From: Lepisosteus oculatus
Taxonomy: Eukaryota; Chordata; Actinopteri; Semionotiformes; Lepisosteidae
Direction of reading: 5' to 3'
Assembly: GCF_040954835.1 (NCBI RefSeq)
Contig: NC_090723.1
Span: 4,474,001-4,538,000, forward strand
Length of the DNA: 64,000 nt
Every line of letters starts with the position of its first letter. The first letter of the stretch is position 1. Both the position numbers and the translations under genes were made by a program. The notes beneath the pieces were generated by a model. The model did no database searches, was not told the origin of the DNA, and worked only from the letters and a program-made list of their open reading frames with translations. Of this stretch, positions 46,119 to 59,257 are shown piece by piece.

Positions 46119-47362
46119 TTGCTGCACTAATAGGAACATGAAACTGAGAAATGTATGTATTTAACCCTGGATTCTCCACGCCTTTCCATGTGAGAGGTTT
46201 CCGCGTCGAACACATCAAGCAGTATAGAGTAGTGGTGAGGGGCTCTGGTTGCGCCTTTGACCAAGGTATGTCACTCAAATTGCTCCAATAAATGCCCAAC
46301 TGCATAAATAGGTACTATCCAGATCTTCTATGGAAAAGTTCATTATTGACACACCTGGAAAAATAAAGTAATAAATGAAACTTTAGGGTTATGCAAGTGT
46401 AAGGGCATTTCTCTGGCAAATCTGAATGAGACACTTTACTTCTGTTATTGTAACAGCAATGTACAAAACTCATGGTATTTGGTATACATATTATCAAAAT
46501 GAAGGAGTGGATCACTAAACTATTAAGTACAGAGCAGACTGGATGGGCTAAATAACCTCCTGTTGTCTGAAACCTTTCTCTTGTTCTTACGAGTCTGACT
46601 TTCAATGGCTACACATAATAAGGTAATGAGGATTTCTTTCAAAAAAACTGAATTCTATTTGCAGGTGGTATTTTGAAAGTGAGAAAATAGGAGTGGCTTG
46701 GTGTAAATGGACTTTTCTGTGCTGTCACCAGCTGCACGGTGATGTAGTGCATTGTGCAAGGCGAAACTTTCCCATGATCCACTGAGTCAGCTGCTTACTG
46801 GGGATCACAGTAAGATACCGATGTCTCCTGAACTCCACGCCTCTCCTCTGCACGAGTGACAAGAGCATCAGGTGACAGTACTTCCTAACCTGTGGTTTCA
46901 GTTCTGCAAACGGCAGAGCTGTCAGGAGCAGTGAGCTTGATGGCACTTTGCTGGTTTGTTTTTTATCTTCACCAGGGTAAAGGCTTGCAGAGCCAGCTGT
47001 GCATTTGGGATGGATTTATGACAGGCGGGGCAAACTGGAAAGGCTTTGGGATTAAGATATGGGTTTATGGAACAGTGCAGCTCTGTCGCCGCTGCACAGC
47101 GTGTACTGGATTTGCATGAGATTTATTTTTATTTCTGAGCCGAAAAAGACCCACCAAATGTTGCATTTGCTAACATGCTTATGAGGGGGCAAAGTAGGGA
47201 GTCCTGTAGAATGAAGGACAAACCTATTTATTCATGATCTGTGAAAACAGAACAATATGCACGTTGTGCTCTTCATTCTGTGATTTCTAAACAAGTACAA
47301 AGAAAAAATATTTTTAGAATTCTCGGCAGCATTCTAATTGATAGTGCGCCCAAGCAAACAAG

Positions 47363-47630
47363 TAAGATAAAATCACTTTATTGGCCATACACAATCTCTT
47401 GTATTAGGAATTTGTCTTTTCACATACGCCAACTTGCTCTACATTAGCCACACAGACAAGCTTGTGGTCAGAGCGCAGGGTCAGCCATTTACACGACACC
47501 ACTGGAGTAGCTGGGGTTAAGGGCCTTGCTCAGGGGCCCAACAGAGTAGGATTACCCTGCTGGCCGCGAGATACGAACCAGCAACCTTCCAGCCACAGAA
47601 CCTTAGCCACAGAGCCACCACACCAAGTAC
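47363..47630 (-). repeat. SINE-B copy
   Basis: Same family and orientation as 26464. It contains 'tcactttattggccatacac' and 'ttgctcaggggcccaac', with a tRNA-like head at the 47630 end. Confidence 0.8.
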
Positions 47631-47684
47631 GTCATGCAAAGAGCAGGTGCAGTATTTATAATGGAGTTTGGATTTAGAATGGTG

Positions 47685-47975
47685 TTTCTTGGTGGTACAG
47701 TGGTCCAGTGCTGGGGCCCAGGGTTCAATTCCAGATTTGGGTTGCCTATCTGTGTGGGGTTTGTATGTCCATCCTGTGCTCATGTGGGTCTCCTCCCACA
47801 GTCCAAAAACATATTGGCAGATTCATTAGCTTCTGGGAAAGATTGAGTGAGTGGGTCCATGTCTGTGATGGACTCTATCCAGAGTGGACCTGCGTTGAGC
47901 CTATTGCTTGCTGGGATAGGCTCTGACTCGCCCGCAACCTTGTATTGGATAAAGTGGTTAGAAAAAGGAAGGTTT
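47685..47975 (+). repeat. SINE-A copy
   Basis: 'ggtggtacagtggtccagtg', 'gggttcaattccag' and 'gcttgctgggataggctctg' place it with the 18626 copy. It begins about 55 bp after a SINE-B copy. Confidence 0.75.
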
Positions 47976-50536
47976 TCAGATTTCTGTACCTGCTTTTTGG
48001 AACAATTTACAATTCAAGACATCCATTCTTTTTCTAACTGCTTTTTCGTATTCATGGATCACCAGGGAGCCAGAGCCTATACAATTCAAGATAAAGTCTT
48101 CACAATCATTACGTGATTATATTTGGAAACAGCACCCCTTTGTGTGATAGCAGTGTTGCACACAGCGGTTATAGTGATAAAACAGATTTCAAGATACTGT
48201 GTGTACTAGACAAAGCTATAAGGACATCTGATATTTTTTCAAATGAGAGAAAGTGTTTTATCCACCTTTCTGAATTGATTGTTAGTAGTTTATCGGTTCA
48301 AGGATCTTATTCAGCTGTTTTTTTTATAGAACTCAAGGACCTGGCCTCAGCAGGGTAACTGTGCATCTTGTTACAGGTATCCACAAAGCTATAACGCAAT
48401 GTTTTATACAGAAAACCTAAAATGGCAATTAAGCCAGGCGAAAGCACCTTCATTTTCAGCTCACAAACACATGAGATTTTTGTTCATGTCTGTCTTTTAG
48501 CAGCCTTCTGTAAACCAAGACCACGAGACTCTGATTAAAAAGAAAACACTTCTTTTTTATTTCTTTTGCTTTCCTCATTCTCATCATAAACAAGCTTGTG
48601 GTTAACGGGTACAAGGCCTCTATCTTCCTAACCACAGGTTAATGATTCAGACGGGGAGTTTCAGTCCTACAGCCAGCCACAGTAAATAGAAAAAAAATCA
48701 CTTCAGCTCACTTCAGAGCTGCAGCTAGTGAAGACTCGCCCATCTTGCCCCAGATAAATCACTCTGCAGCGCACGTTTACAAGGCCTCAAATTCTCAAAA
48801 CGGTCACTATAAGGAAACAGCAAATGCAACTGGATGAATAGCGATGAGTGTGGAACGTGCTTGTGAAGCACAAATTACCCAACATGACTCTAATGCAACC
48901 TTGTCCTGGATACCAACTAAATACTTACAGAATGGGAAACAGACACTGGTTTAATTATTCAAAAGGAATTTGATGCACTAATGTAATATTCATCCACTGA
49001 TAGGAGACTGCTATAACAGCAGTTATGAAACAAAGCAATATAACAGTTATGAGGAACTGATTGGCAGTTCCTCATTACTGTACTGTACAATGAGTCCTAT
49101 GGTACTGCCCTTGCCAGTTCAAACCTGTGCTTTTTCATTAGCAGATAAACAGGACTGGAGAGCTAGCAAGATGCAAAGATGGGTGTGAGCGAGCATGAAC
49201 TGGGCACTGGGTCATCGGCTTGCTACTTTGCCTGGCACCTTGTCCTTATCAGCCATGAGAGAGATGTCACCAGGCAGCGCCAGCCCTCCTGCGTGGGAAC
49301 TTCTCAAAGTGTCTAACGCCAGATGACAATTACCAAGATGTAGGCGCCGATCTCCATCCACCAAGACAGTCAGAACCCAAGAAAGGTCACAGATGAGAGA
49401 GGTGGTGAGTCAACTGGCTCATATTCAGGAGTTCTAAATGGTTGAGAAATCATTGTTAGTTTCAAAGCTTTAAGAACAAACCAGCATGAATATGTGAGTT
49501 TCTCAGGGCCCTTATTTGCAAATCTCTATTGTATTCACAAGGGTTGTTTGTTAGGCAGTACAATTTCCCAGCAGCACAAACTAAAGGTTATACTCAGGTT
49601 ATGACAGGTTTGTGCCTTCCATTGCCCTTAAGCAGAGCCCTCAGGCCTTCAGAGATTAGAAGAACTGTTTGGGCAACACCCAAAACCATAGGGCAACGCT
49701 CACCAAAACAACCTTGACCGAACCAGCTGTGTTCTGCGCTAGTTCGTGTTTTTTCTTCTTCTGAAAAGTCTACCCGCCCATTGAACTTCTGAACCCCCTC
49801 CACATCTAAGAGTGCAGATCTGTGGCTTTCTTTGTCTCCTCCCTACCCCCTTCCCCGAAGGCTTCAGGATGGGCTAAGGAGCTCAAAGCACGTTATCGTG
49901 TAAATCCAACCATTGACACGGCCCTTTTCATCCTTGAAGGATCACCCCAAAGCACTTCAGATGCTGTATAGGAGGGGGACCAACGTCATCCCCTGGTGAA
50001 GAGCAGCCCCCATTTGGGTGACGTGTGGCAGCCCATTGCTGCACCAGCTCCCCAGTGCACAGCTGGTCAGGTCAAGAACTGAGAAATTATATCAGCAATT
50101 GAACTAAAGATCAGTTTAGGGAGGCCAAATCAAGCACAAGGGCAGATTTCAGACAAAGGCAGCAGGATTATGACATCTGTTCTTATAAGGAATCTTAAAT
50201 GACCAAGTAGTTAAACCGAAGTCCTGACATTTCAAAGGCTGGGCACATCCTACAGTATAGTGTTCTCTGTGACCAGTTTGGAAATTTTGATCCATAGAAT
50301 ATAGAGCACCACCTACTAAGGTCTATCAACACCAAAAACACTGGGTTTCCTTACAAGATTCCCATTCCAGTACTGTCCAGGCCCAGCCTTGCTTAGCTTG
50401 ACCAGATCATGATAGAAGTTCATGACATTGTTATCAAAATCGAACTTGCATGCAAATTTCCATCTTAAGGTTTCTGGTATTTCAAGACACTGAAGATCAG
50501 TTTTAATTAATTTTTTAACCTAGTGATCCAATGCAA

Positions 50537-50812
50537 ATTAAGATAAGATCAGCTAATTGGCCAAATACAATTTCTTGCATTAGGAATTTGTCTTTTCACA
50601 TACCCCAACTTGCTCTCGATCAGACACACAGAAGGGGAGAGAAGGTTGGGGTCAGAGCGCAGGGTCAGACATTTATACGGTGCCCCTGGAGCAGCTGGGG
50701 TTAAGGGCCTTGCTCTGGGGCCCAACGGAGTACAATTCCTCTGCTGGATGAGCAGCAACTTTTCAGCCACAGACGCAGACCTGTAGCCACAGAGACACCG
50801 CACCGCCCCAAA
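50537..50812 (-). repeat. SINE-B copy
   Basis: 'attaagataagatcagctaa', 'ttgcattaggaatttgtctt' and 'ccttgctctggggcccaacg' identify the third copy of this family, same orientation as the others. Confidence 0.8.
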
Positions 50813-53800
50813 AGCATAAAAATCCATCTCGAGTTCAACTGAGTAGAAGCCAAAAGAGTTTGGAAATAAAAAACACTATAAAGTAACAAATCAGTGTTTT
50901 GTGACTGCCGAGGGTATTCGGTTGTTAACTAAATATTGGTTTCAGATGGAACCATCCACAGATTTCTTACCTTCAAAAAAAGCAAACAAGATGACAGGAA
51001 ACAAGAGTTTATTTTTATTGCAACACAAACATAGATAACGCAAGAACTTTGAATTCTAAAGGCCTGTAATTTGTTACATTATTGGTTATCAACCCACGTG
51101 TGCAGTGTCTTGCTTCTTCAGAAACTGTCCAGGGTTTCCTCAAAAGTAACCATAATGCTTTTTACCTGCTTGACTGGTAGTAAATAAAATCGATGCTGTT
51201 GTGCAATGCATTTCTTACAAAAATCATGTATCTGTTCACCGGTGAACAGATGTAAAATGTAAAAATTAAAGAGTATTATTATTTCAATAATCATACTTTC
51301 ATACCTGAATTTGTGTTTAAATTGGGGAGACATCTTAGCATTGTCTTTTACTTGCACAGATCCTACAATTTTACAGCAGACTAGCTCATCAATTTCGTGT
51401 TGGCGAACGCTTCTGTGGTTTGTGTTATTTCTGCTGCATTGCCACTTTTTAAATAGTATTTCATGGTGCAGAAGAAGGGCAATATAAAAATATTCTCGCA
51501 AGGGATAGGCTCAAATAAAGTCAGATGTCTCTGACTTAGTTGCTACAATCAAATAACTTGTTGACAACCACGAAGAGAGTGAGAGAGACTGACTACCACA
51601 CAGCAAACAGGAACCAAAGAGCTGCGCTCCAGTATCTCTGGAGATCTGCCTCTGCTCCACAGGTAAGACGAATGCTTCTCTGTCGGGACAATGTCAAATA
51701 AAATGTCTGAGATTAAAAAATGAGGCTTTTGAAAAAAGGAACAACAGGCTTTTGTCTTCACATGAGCAATCAATAGTAAGAACAACTCTTTATCAAAACA
51801 AGGCATGATTTCTTTGAAAAATGCATGATACTGTACAGGACTGTACAGTATGTGTGTCCTGATTTTAGCATAAACTCATCTGCTTGAACCGTTTTTTTTA
51901 TGCAACACATTGTAGATACGTTTTAGCAAGAAGAATCTTTATTTGTATACAAACATACAAGATTGTTAAGTAATAAGATGTTAAACGCTGAGGTATGTTT
52001 AATATTTTACATTAACTGTGCGGAAGTCTTGTTTTTTTAAATGAATAATGCATACCTAAAAAGTATTTATTTGGTCAGGGTGAACATAGGTAATTAGTAA
52101 AAAACAGTGATTGGTAAAAAACTGTTTTGTGTGATGCACCTTCACTGTGTAAAAACTTAAAGTTCGAATTGTGACTTTAGGCCTTCATTTTGTGTTCTTA
52201 AATGTGCTTGAATTTTAAATAAAATGGTTTAAAAAAACTGTAATCATTTCAAACCACTGAACAGAATCAACAGGACAAATGTTTTACAACAACAACACTA
52301 ATAATAATAAATAAAAAAAAAAAAATAATAATAAAAGTTTAAAGAACTATCAGGAAGAAATGTCTATTTCCGTTTTTTGTAGTTACGAGATAAACAAGAG
52401 AAATCGCTTACTAACAGTTTGAAGTACAAACGTGCATACTTTCCTTGGTCAGAATAGTTTTTAACAACTGTTAGAGGTACTGAATATGTCGTACAGATCT
52501 GAGTTATGGGTAACATATGAGGGCATACATCAACATTTTTTACCACTCTGTTAGAAAAAAACCAGAGCTGACTGCACATCCAATTAATTGTTTTTTTGTG
52601 TGTGCTTTTACATAATATTTGATTCATTAAAAGAGAAAAATAGGCTACTTATTTCTTAAGCAATAAATTAACCTTGTTGCTCAAAAGGAAGAGCTGATAT
52701 TTTTTTAGCCTAGGGCCATTTTAGTTTTGTCTTACAGAAATAACAGTATGCAACGGCGTTCTTGAATCTGGACAAATTCTGCCATACGCATTAGAAAAAT
52801 TATACACAAGGCAAAAATATTTGTCAAGAATGAAAGTGAATCTATATATAAATTGAAGTATGTGATGTACTTTTTCCAAACCGTTATTGAAAGGTCACCC
52901 TAATATCTATACATAGATTTTTCCTGTGACTGTAAAATAGTATAACTGTTAACTCCACCATTCTAAGAAGAATTCAGGAAATTAGTGTCATGTCCTTGAA
53001 AGTTACCAATTCTTTTACCAATTGGAGTACCAATTCTTTTCCCCCTCCCAAAAAAACATGCAACTATTTTTCTGGCTGTCTGTGCTGACCAGGGTACGAA
53101 CATTTTTTGTACCATAATAACTTTGCCAAATGATAATTTTTATTCCTGATGTACATTTAATTAAACAAAACCAAAAAATACAGAAATAAAACTAAGTTTA
53201 TATTCTATAACGGAATGCACAGATTCTTGAAGCCTTGTTTTATGTATATAATCTATAAAGACTATAAAAATACAGAATGTAGTTCTTACCTTCGCAGTGT
53301 CTTTCAGTTCTGCTTTTCAAACTGCATCTACAAAATGTTCAAGAGTTCCCAGGAACGAGCTGCCCAGATGAGGCACATTTCTCACAGTGCCGTGGTTTGT
53401 GATAATGGTACAAATCACTTTAGATAATCACTCTACATAAGCAGAGAAATCTTTCAACATTACTAATAACAAGCACAAAGCACGGATTGCTTCACAAACC
53501 CTAGTCAGATTTAACTCACCCAACGACCAACAGACTTTGTCACGCAACTTAAGTTGAGTTTTGACTTGCCTGTGGTTAAGGCTTAGTCAAAAACTCTCGA
53601 TTGAAGTGTCTTTTTCTTCCCACGTTGGATGCCCTGAAGTTACCTCAGAAAATCCCTGGTTTAAAAAAAATCTCGAAATGCTGAAGAATATATCTATATA
53701 TACAGTACCCATACAGTGTAAAAATGAGTTTTCAGCTAAAAAAAACTTAATTAATACATCTTTGTGTATTGAAATAGTACATACCTCCATCAACAGCCTT

Positions 53801-53899
53801 CATAGGTCATTAATAGTCTATTACTTGAAATTATAAATGATCTATGACTTGGTTAACATGAAAATATACAAGATTTATTGGCCAGTGAGTAATATTAGA

Positions 53900-54240
53900 C
53901 TGGCTTGGTTGTGCAGTGATTAGAATTGCTGTTTTGCAGTGTGGGGGTCCAGGGTTCAAGTCCTGGGGTGCTGTCTGTGTGGAGTTTGCATGTTCTCCCT
54001 ATGTTAGTGTGGGTTGTTTCTGGGTGCTCTACAGTAGTTTCCTGCCACAGTCCAAGGACATGCTGGTAGGTGAATCAGCCCTGGTGTGAGTGTGTGTGTG
54101 TGTTTTTGTGTCTGCTCTGTGATGGACTGCTTTCCAACTCGGAGTGTATCCTGCCTTCCTGTATCCCTGTTGCTTGCTGGGATAGGCTCCAGCGCCCCTG
54201 CAACCCTGAATTGGAGGAAAAAGTTAGAAAATAGAGGGAC
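53900..54240 (+). repeat. SINE-A copy
   Basis: Full-length type: 'ttgtgcagtgattagaattg', B box 'gggttcaagtcc', 'tgtgtggagtttgcatgttc', 'gctgggataggctccagc', with a short (gt)n stretch near 54090. Confidence 0.8.
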
Positions 54241-56046
54241 TGGTAACATTACAGATTTTATTAACTAGGCTACAGAATATTGTTCCAAAATTGTATATAC
54301 TGTAACCCATGGACATTTGGCTTGTAATGGTAGAGGCCAGAGTCCTAATTACTTATGGTGTAATTAGATTTCTAAATTCAGAAACTAAACTTGTACTTTT
54401 TTGTAATTGTTTTTACATTATTTCACGAGTTAAATTAGTTCTCTCCCTATAACTGTAACCTTACTCTGATAGTCCCACAATAAACACTTTCTTCAACACC
54501 GGATTTATTTTTTTCCCATTTCTGAGAATTCTCAGAAATCTGGCAAGCACTGTAAGTGAGACTTCACCTTTGACCTTACCATGAGAGTTATGTGTGAAGA
54601 AAACCTTTGTTCTTTCTTCATTTTCTCCTGACCCTGGCAAGAAATGAAAATAATCAACTTTGTGATAACCATGAGTCACACAGCATTTCAGACACAAGTC
54701 GGTCACAATATGTTGATGTCATTGTTTCTGCTGCATTTGAAAATGTTGTTTGTGAAGTGTTTGAAATCACTGACAAATAGAAGAGCTGTTCATTATTTAG
54801 AGCCTTGAGGACAAAAATATATGTGCCCAATAGATATGTACAGTACATATTTTTAGTTTTTTTTATTTTTTATTTCACTCTTAAAACTTTCAAAACATAT
54901 TTTTGCAGTTCGGAGCAAAAATAGACTGTTTTTCCTACTAAACTAAAAAAGAGACATTAAATCTTCAAAAGCTGCTGACCTGGAATCTAACAACGCTGAG
55001 ATTATTTAATTTAAGATACAGTACCATCATTCAGTGTGAATAATAAAGATTGTGAAAAATCAGTATGACACTGAGAGCAATGTTTTGACTGTACAACGAA
55101 ACCTCCAGAAAGCTTTAGGGTTTTGATGCACTGACAACTTTCTGCTTAAAAAAATATTTCATGCAGTCTTCAAATGTTCAACTATATCACACAATCCAAA
55201 CTATGTGACCTGTAGCTGAAGAGATACCTGAAAGATTATTGAGTGTAGCTGTGACAGAACCGCCTTGTTGTAAATTAAGAGGCAATCACGGTAGCAAAAA
55301 AAAATCTCCACAGGAAACCAAAATGAAGAGCAAAACAAGTGTCCATTTTTATGTGTGCTCCAGGGCAGAAAACATTAAAAAAACAACAACAAATAAGTCG
55401 CACAAAAATGTAGCTATTCAGGGAACTCACCACTGAAAGTTCTGAATCAGGCTTTTCAGGGAAACCAAGCTGTGGAACATCACACAGTCAAGGATAGCTT
55501 TTTTTTTTTTTTACAACCAGGAATACACAAAGCTAGCTGCTCACCATGAGTAACAGGTTAAATACCCTAGGCTCCGCCCACTCCCTCTGATGGACAAGTA
55601 GGAATCCATTTGAACCAATAGGGAGCCAGGCTCTGCGACCCAACACAAAATGGCGGAATGGACTGAAAGATGAACCTAACAATGAGGCTCATTGTGGAGT
55701 CACAACAAGTGGTCATACATAAGAAATTATTAACACATAAGTACAAGAGCAAAAGACAGCATCCAATCCCCAATTAAGAATAACAGCTAAAAATAATAGC
55801 AGTAATTAGGAGTGAGCTAAATAAATATTCCTTTCTTTTCATGTGCTCTGGTATGATGGATGATAATGAAAAACCTGGAAGTAGATGTTAGGGACCAGGT
55901 GAGTAAACAGTGCCTATGTTTACCTCATACGGTTGGAGGTCATGTGAAAATGGCATGAAACAGCCCTTCGGTAGAGTGGTGTAGCTTTCACACGACTGAG
56001 AATTTAACCATGACAGATGAGTAATACGGTAACTTATTTCAAACTT

Positions 56047-56150
56047 CTGGGTGGCATGGTGGTGCAGGGGTTCACATTACTGCCTGGTGGGGCCCTGGGT
56101 TCAGTTCCACACCTGGGGCGCAAAATGTGTAGAGACTATATGTTTTCTTC
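56047..56150 (+). repeat. SINE-A head, truncated
   Basis: 'gggtggcatggtggtgcagg' and 'ctgggttcagttccacacc' match the SINE-A tRNA-like head; the body is lost within about 100 bp. Confidence 0.55.
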
Positions 56151-56709
56151 ATCTTAAAACTGAATTGTTTAACGTACAATTAAATTGGGGACTGGTTTAG
56201 ATGCACTTTTCACACTGGCACCCAAGCTGTGCCTAGCTAAGCCAGGCCCTCACCAGAATTCCTGTTCAATTCAAAGGCTGCAGAGCAGGCCTGGGAAAGG
56301 CTGAAATTATCAGCCTGTCCTACAGTACATCAAAGGGAAAAATAACTATATCTTTCCTTGTGTTGATGTGATGTGAAGCAATGACCTGTTAAGAACCAGA
56401 TACAGAGTCCTGATTGAAACAAGAGGTAGAAGATGCTGAAACGGTAAACCATCAGCTGAGCTTAACTGGGCTTACCTGTTGCTTTGGTTGCAGCCTATTT
56501 TTAATTTAATTCGTTTTTCGCGTTTTGCAGCATCGTTGTAAGCAAAAACTGCAAACTTCTAAAAATAAAACGTTAATTACAAGGAGAAAAAAATGTGAGT
56601 TATTTACACTCCAGGAAGGGGGTGTAAGACTCCTGCTTTATTGGAAAGGAGGGTGCCTTTGTGACCATGATCTCTCTGTAAAAGCTCCCCCCCATCCATC
56701 CCTTCTAGG

Positions 56710-57798
56710 ATGACGACGGTGGATGACTACAGCACCTCCACGCAGGATTATGACTACAACACTTCCAACTATTCAGAAATCCCGGAGCTCTGTGACATTG
56801 GCAGCACCCACAGCTTCATCAAGATCTTCCAGTCCTGCATCTTCGCCCTCATCTTCTTCATCGGGATTCTGGGCAACTCCTTGGTCCTCACCACGTACAT
56901 CCTCTACCGCCGCCTCAAGCTCAGGTCCATGACCGACGTGTTCCTGCTCAACCTGGCCATGGCCGACTTGTTCCTGTTGCTCACCATCCCCTTCAAGGCC
57001 ACCTACATGGTGCTGGGCTCCTGGGTCTTTGGCATGCCCCTGTGCAAGATCACCTGCAGCCTCTACGCCATCAACTTCTACAGCGGCTTCCTGTTCCTGG
57101 CCTGCATCAGCATTGACCGCTACGTGGTCATCGTCATGGCCACCATGGCCCACAAGCTGCGGAATAAGACCGTCGTCTACAGCAAGCGGTGCACCGTCCT
57201 GGTCTGGGTGGCTTCCATACTCCTGAGTCTTCCAGAAATCATCTTCACCACCGTTGAAGCCAGGGACGGAGATCTGCTCTGTGAGACCCTCCTGACAGAG
57301 GAGAGCCCGTCCATCAAAGCGTGGACCCGGCTGGCCCAGATCACGGTGGGCTTCTGCGTGCCCTTCTTCGTCATGCTCTTCTGCTACTCCGTCATCATCC
57401 GCACCCTGCTCAAGGGCCGCAGGTTGGAGAAGCACAAGGCCCTGCGCGTCATTCTGGCCCTGGTGCTGGTTTTTGTCGTCTTCCAGCTGCCCTACAGCGT
57501 GGTGCTGTTCCTCAAGACGGCCGGTTTGCTGGGAACCAGCTGCTCCGACTGGCACAACACCCTGGTGGCGGAGTACGTGACCGGCAGCCTGGCGTTCATC
57601 CGCTGCTGCCTCAACCCCCTGCTGTACGCCTTCGTGGGCGTCCGCTTCCGGAACGACGTGCTGCTGCTCCTGCGGGACCTGCGCTGTATCAGCCGGGCCC
57701 GGTACTCCTGCTACGTCACGGCCCGCGCCGGCAGCTCCAAGCGCCTGTCGTTCGCCTCCGGCTCGGCCGCCAACACCGACACCTCTTCCATGTTCTGA
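56710..57798 (+). CDS. ccr10: C-C chemokine receptor type 10 (CCR10-like)
   Basis: A 362-residue class A GPCR of the chemokine receptor family. It sits at the plasma membrane, couples to Gi, and in mammals binds CCL27 and CCL28. Visible features: an acidic, Tyr-rich N terminus (residues 5-21) of the kind sulfated in chemokine receptors; PELC at 25-28 (human CCR10 also has PELC); TM1 GNSLVL (55-60); TM2 NLAMAD (81-86); the TM3 and ECL2 disulfide Cys 112 and 191; DRYVVIV (136-142); TM6 QLPYS (259-263); TM7 CLNPLLYAF (300-308); and a Ser/Thr-rich tail (341-361). An in-frame TGA at 56668-56670 bounds the ORF, so the start is 56710 unless spliced. A 'cccttctag' directly before the ATG could be an acceptor (human CCR10 has a short first exon). 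Codons are strongly G/C-ending, unlike the AT-rich flanks. CNTNAP1 adjacency supports CCR10 over other CCRs. Confidence 0.92.
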   Translation: MTTVDDYSTSTQDYDYNTSNYSEIPELCDIGSTHSFIKIFQSCIFALIFFIGILGNSLVLTTYILYRRLKLRSMTDVFLLNLAMADLFLLLTIPFKATYMVLGSWVFGMPLCKITCSLYAINFYSGFLFLACISIDRYVVIVMATMAHKLRNKTVVYSKRCTVLVWVASILLSLPEIIFTTVEARDGDLLCETLLTEESPSIKAWTRLAQITVGFCVPFFVMLFCYSVIIRTLLKGRRLEKHKALRVILALVLVFVVFQLPYSVVLFLKTAGLLGTSCSDWHNTLVAEYVTGSLAFIRCCLNPLLYAFVGVRFRNDVLLLLRDLRCISRARYSCYVTARAGSSKRLSFASGSAANTDTSSMF

Positions 57799-57964
57799 GA
57801 CACAAGGCAGACGAACCCCCAAACCCCCCCCACCCCCTCCACCCACCCCACAGACCGACGGCCGAGAATAGACTCCTTCTTTGGAGAAATGTTGCTTTTG
57901 GGAGAAATGTTACTGAACATTAAACCCGAGTTGTTTTTGAGTTCGTCTTTCGCCTTCATTTTGA

Positions 57965-58100
57965 CAACCATTGCCGACACTTCTTCCGTGTTCTAAGACA
58001 GAAAGCAGACAAAAACCCAACCCCAACCACCAGACAGTCTGCAGAGAACTCATTCTTCAGAAAAAAATATGAAAACCTAGTTGTTTTTGTACATATACAT
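57965..58100 (+). pseudogene. Diverged tandem copy of the ccr10 coding end and 3' UTR
   Basis: The sequence ccgacacttcttccgtgttc, then taa, gacagaaagcagac and aaaacccaacccc, aligns to the real end of ccr10 (ccgacacctcttccatgttc, tga, gacacaaggcagac) with a constant 198-bp offset through the stop. It would encode ADTSSVF-stop against TDTSSMF-stop. The similarity continues more weakly into the UTR. It is untranslated in the present gene. Confidence 0.75.
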
Positions 58101-58531
58101 TCCCTGAGTCCCTGTCTTCCATTTCAGTCTTTTTCAGCATGATCAAACCAACAATGTCTTGGTGGCAAACAGTCTTTCTGGAGTAAAACAAATGCTTTCA
58201 CCATTGTCATAAGGATTCTGATGCTGACGCTGATCACACTGGTAGTGTCGCACTGCCAGTTTCATTTACGGTTCAAAAGACATTGTTTAGCTCATTTTCG
58301 GCATGTTTGCAGAAAAACTAAATCTGTTGTGCTGTAAATATTTTCTCAAGGATAATTGTGGCGTAACACTGCAATGCCATTAGAATTTTGTACATTTTAT
58401 AGGTATTCATATTTTATTTGTTCTTGTTTGAATTAGTTATGTAAAAAAAATCTACATTAGAAAGGCGGAAAGGTTCATGTGCTTAGTTCCACAAGTTTGA
58501 AAATGAAAAACTCATGTATAATTGAAGTGTA

Positions 58532-58537
58532 AATAAA
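58532..58537 (+). terminator. ccr10: ccr10 polyadenylation signal
   Basis: AATAAA at 58532-58537 is followed within 30 bp by a GT-rich element (ggtctgtttttgtgttg), a typical cleavage-site layout. An ATTAAA at about 57919 could be an alternative proximal signal. Confidence 0.65.
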
Positions 58538-59257
58538 ACAAAACATTAGGTCTGTTTTTGTGTTGCTAAAAATGTACTGTATTCTTTATTGTCTAAGAAT
58601 AGATTGCAGTAAATGACAACAGTTTTAAAAGGAACCTCTGGGTAAAGTCCATTATAATAGCTATCCTTCAGATACAATTCCAGTCAATTCCACACAAAAA
58701 CAATGTGATTGATACCTAGTATTTGAAAAGCCAGCTGGCTTTATATTTAAGAAATACAGAGCAGATTTCTTCTGTCTTCATTTTATGTTATGTAACAGGC
58801 ATGCAAAACATCCTGTGCTGCATGCTTTAAGATAACCTTAAAGATAACCTCTTTAAGAAAACCTAAGAGCTTTCCTGTCCTGGTCCTGGTGTCTCCATCT
58901 TCCCACAATAACGTTTGATTTTCGGACGCTGGTTTTCAATCGAATGGATACGTTTTAGGCTGTTGACCCCTTAATTGAGAATTCCATTGACTAGAGGTAT
59001 TATTTGGTTTCAGCACTTAAACAGCAATGGGTCTTAAATTTAACTGCTATGTTTTAAGTAACTTAAAATGTGCCACCTTTTCGTGCCCCAAAATTATGCA
59101 GAACATTTAAATGATTAAATTAAGAGCAAAATTATGTAGCAGAGAGTAATGCTGGCTTTTTAAGCCATTTCTGGACTGTGTGGAGAAGCTGAACTGGTTA
59201 ATGTCTGATACTGTATATTATAAATATTAATTACTCATAAACCAATTGTGAGTTGCT

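Larger units (their letters stand above)
45081..56709. other. cntnap1-ccr10 intergenic DNA
   Basis: No gene was recognised. The region holds tRNA-tail-like repeat fragments (45555-45670, 46200-46325), a CA microsatellite, two SINE-B copies, three SINE-A copies, a LINE tail (46515-46600), a repeat-C-like fragment (49925-50060) and long AT-rich stretches (51.8-53.2 kb, 54.2-55.5 kb). Confidence 0.6.
57799..58560 (+). other. ccr10: ccr10 3' UTR
   Basis: The UTR runs from the stop to the poly(A) signal near 58532. It contains a C-rich tract (57815-57850) and a diverged copy of the coding end (57965-58100). Confidence 0.65.

Noticed and set aside
56773..57846. 357-codon open frame antisense to ccr10
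   Set aside because: It is a shadow of the GC3-rich ccr10 coding sequence; its composition is low-complexity G/A/E/Q/V and matches no family.
57321..57923. 200-codon + strand frame overlapping ccr10
   Set aside because: It is an alternate frame of the receptor, P/R/H-rich, with no domain and no independent start context.
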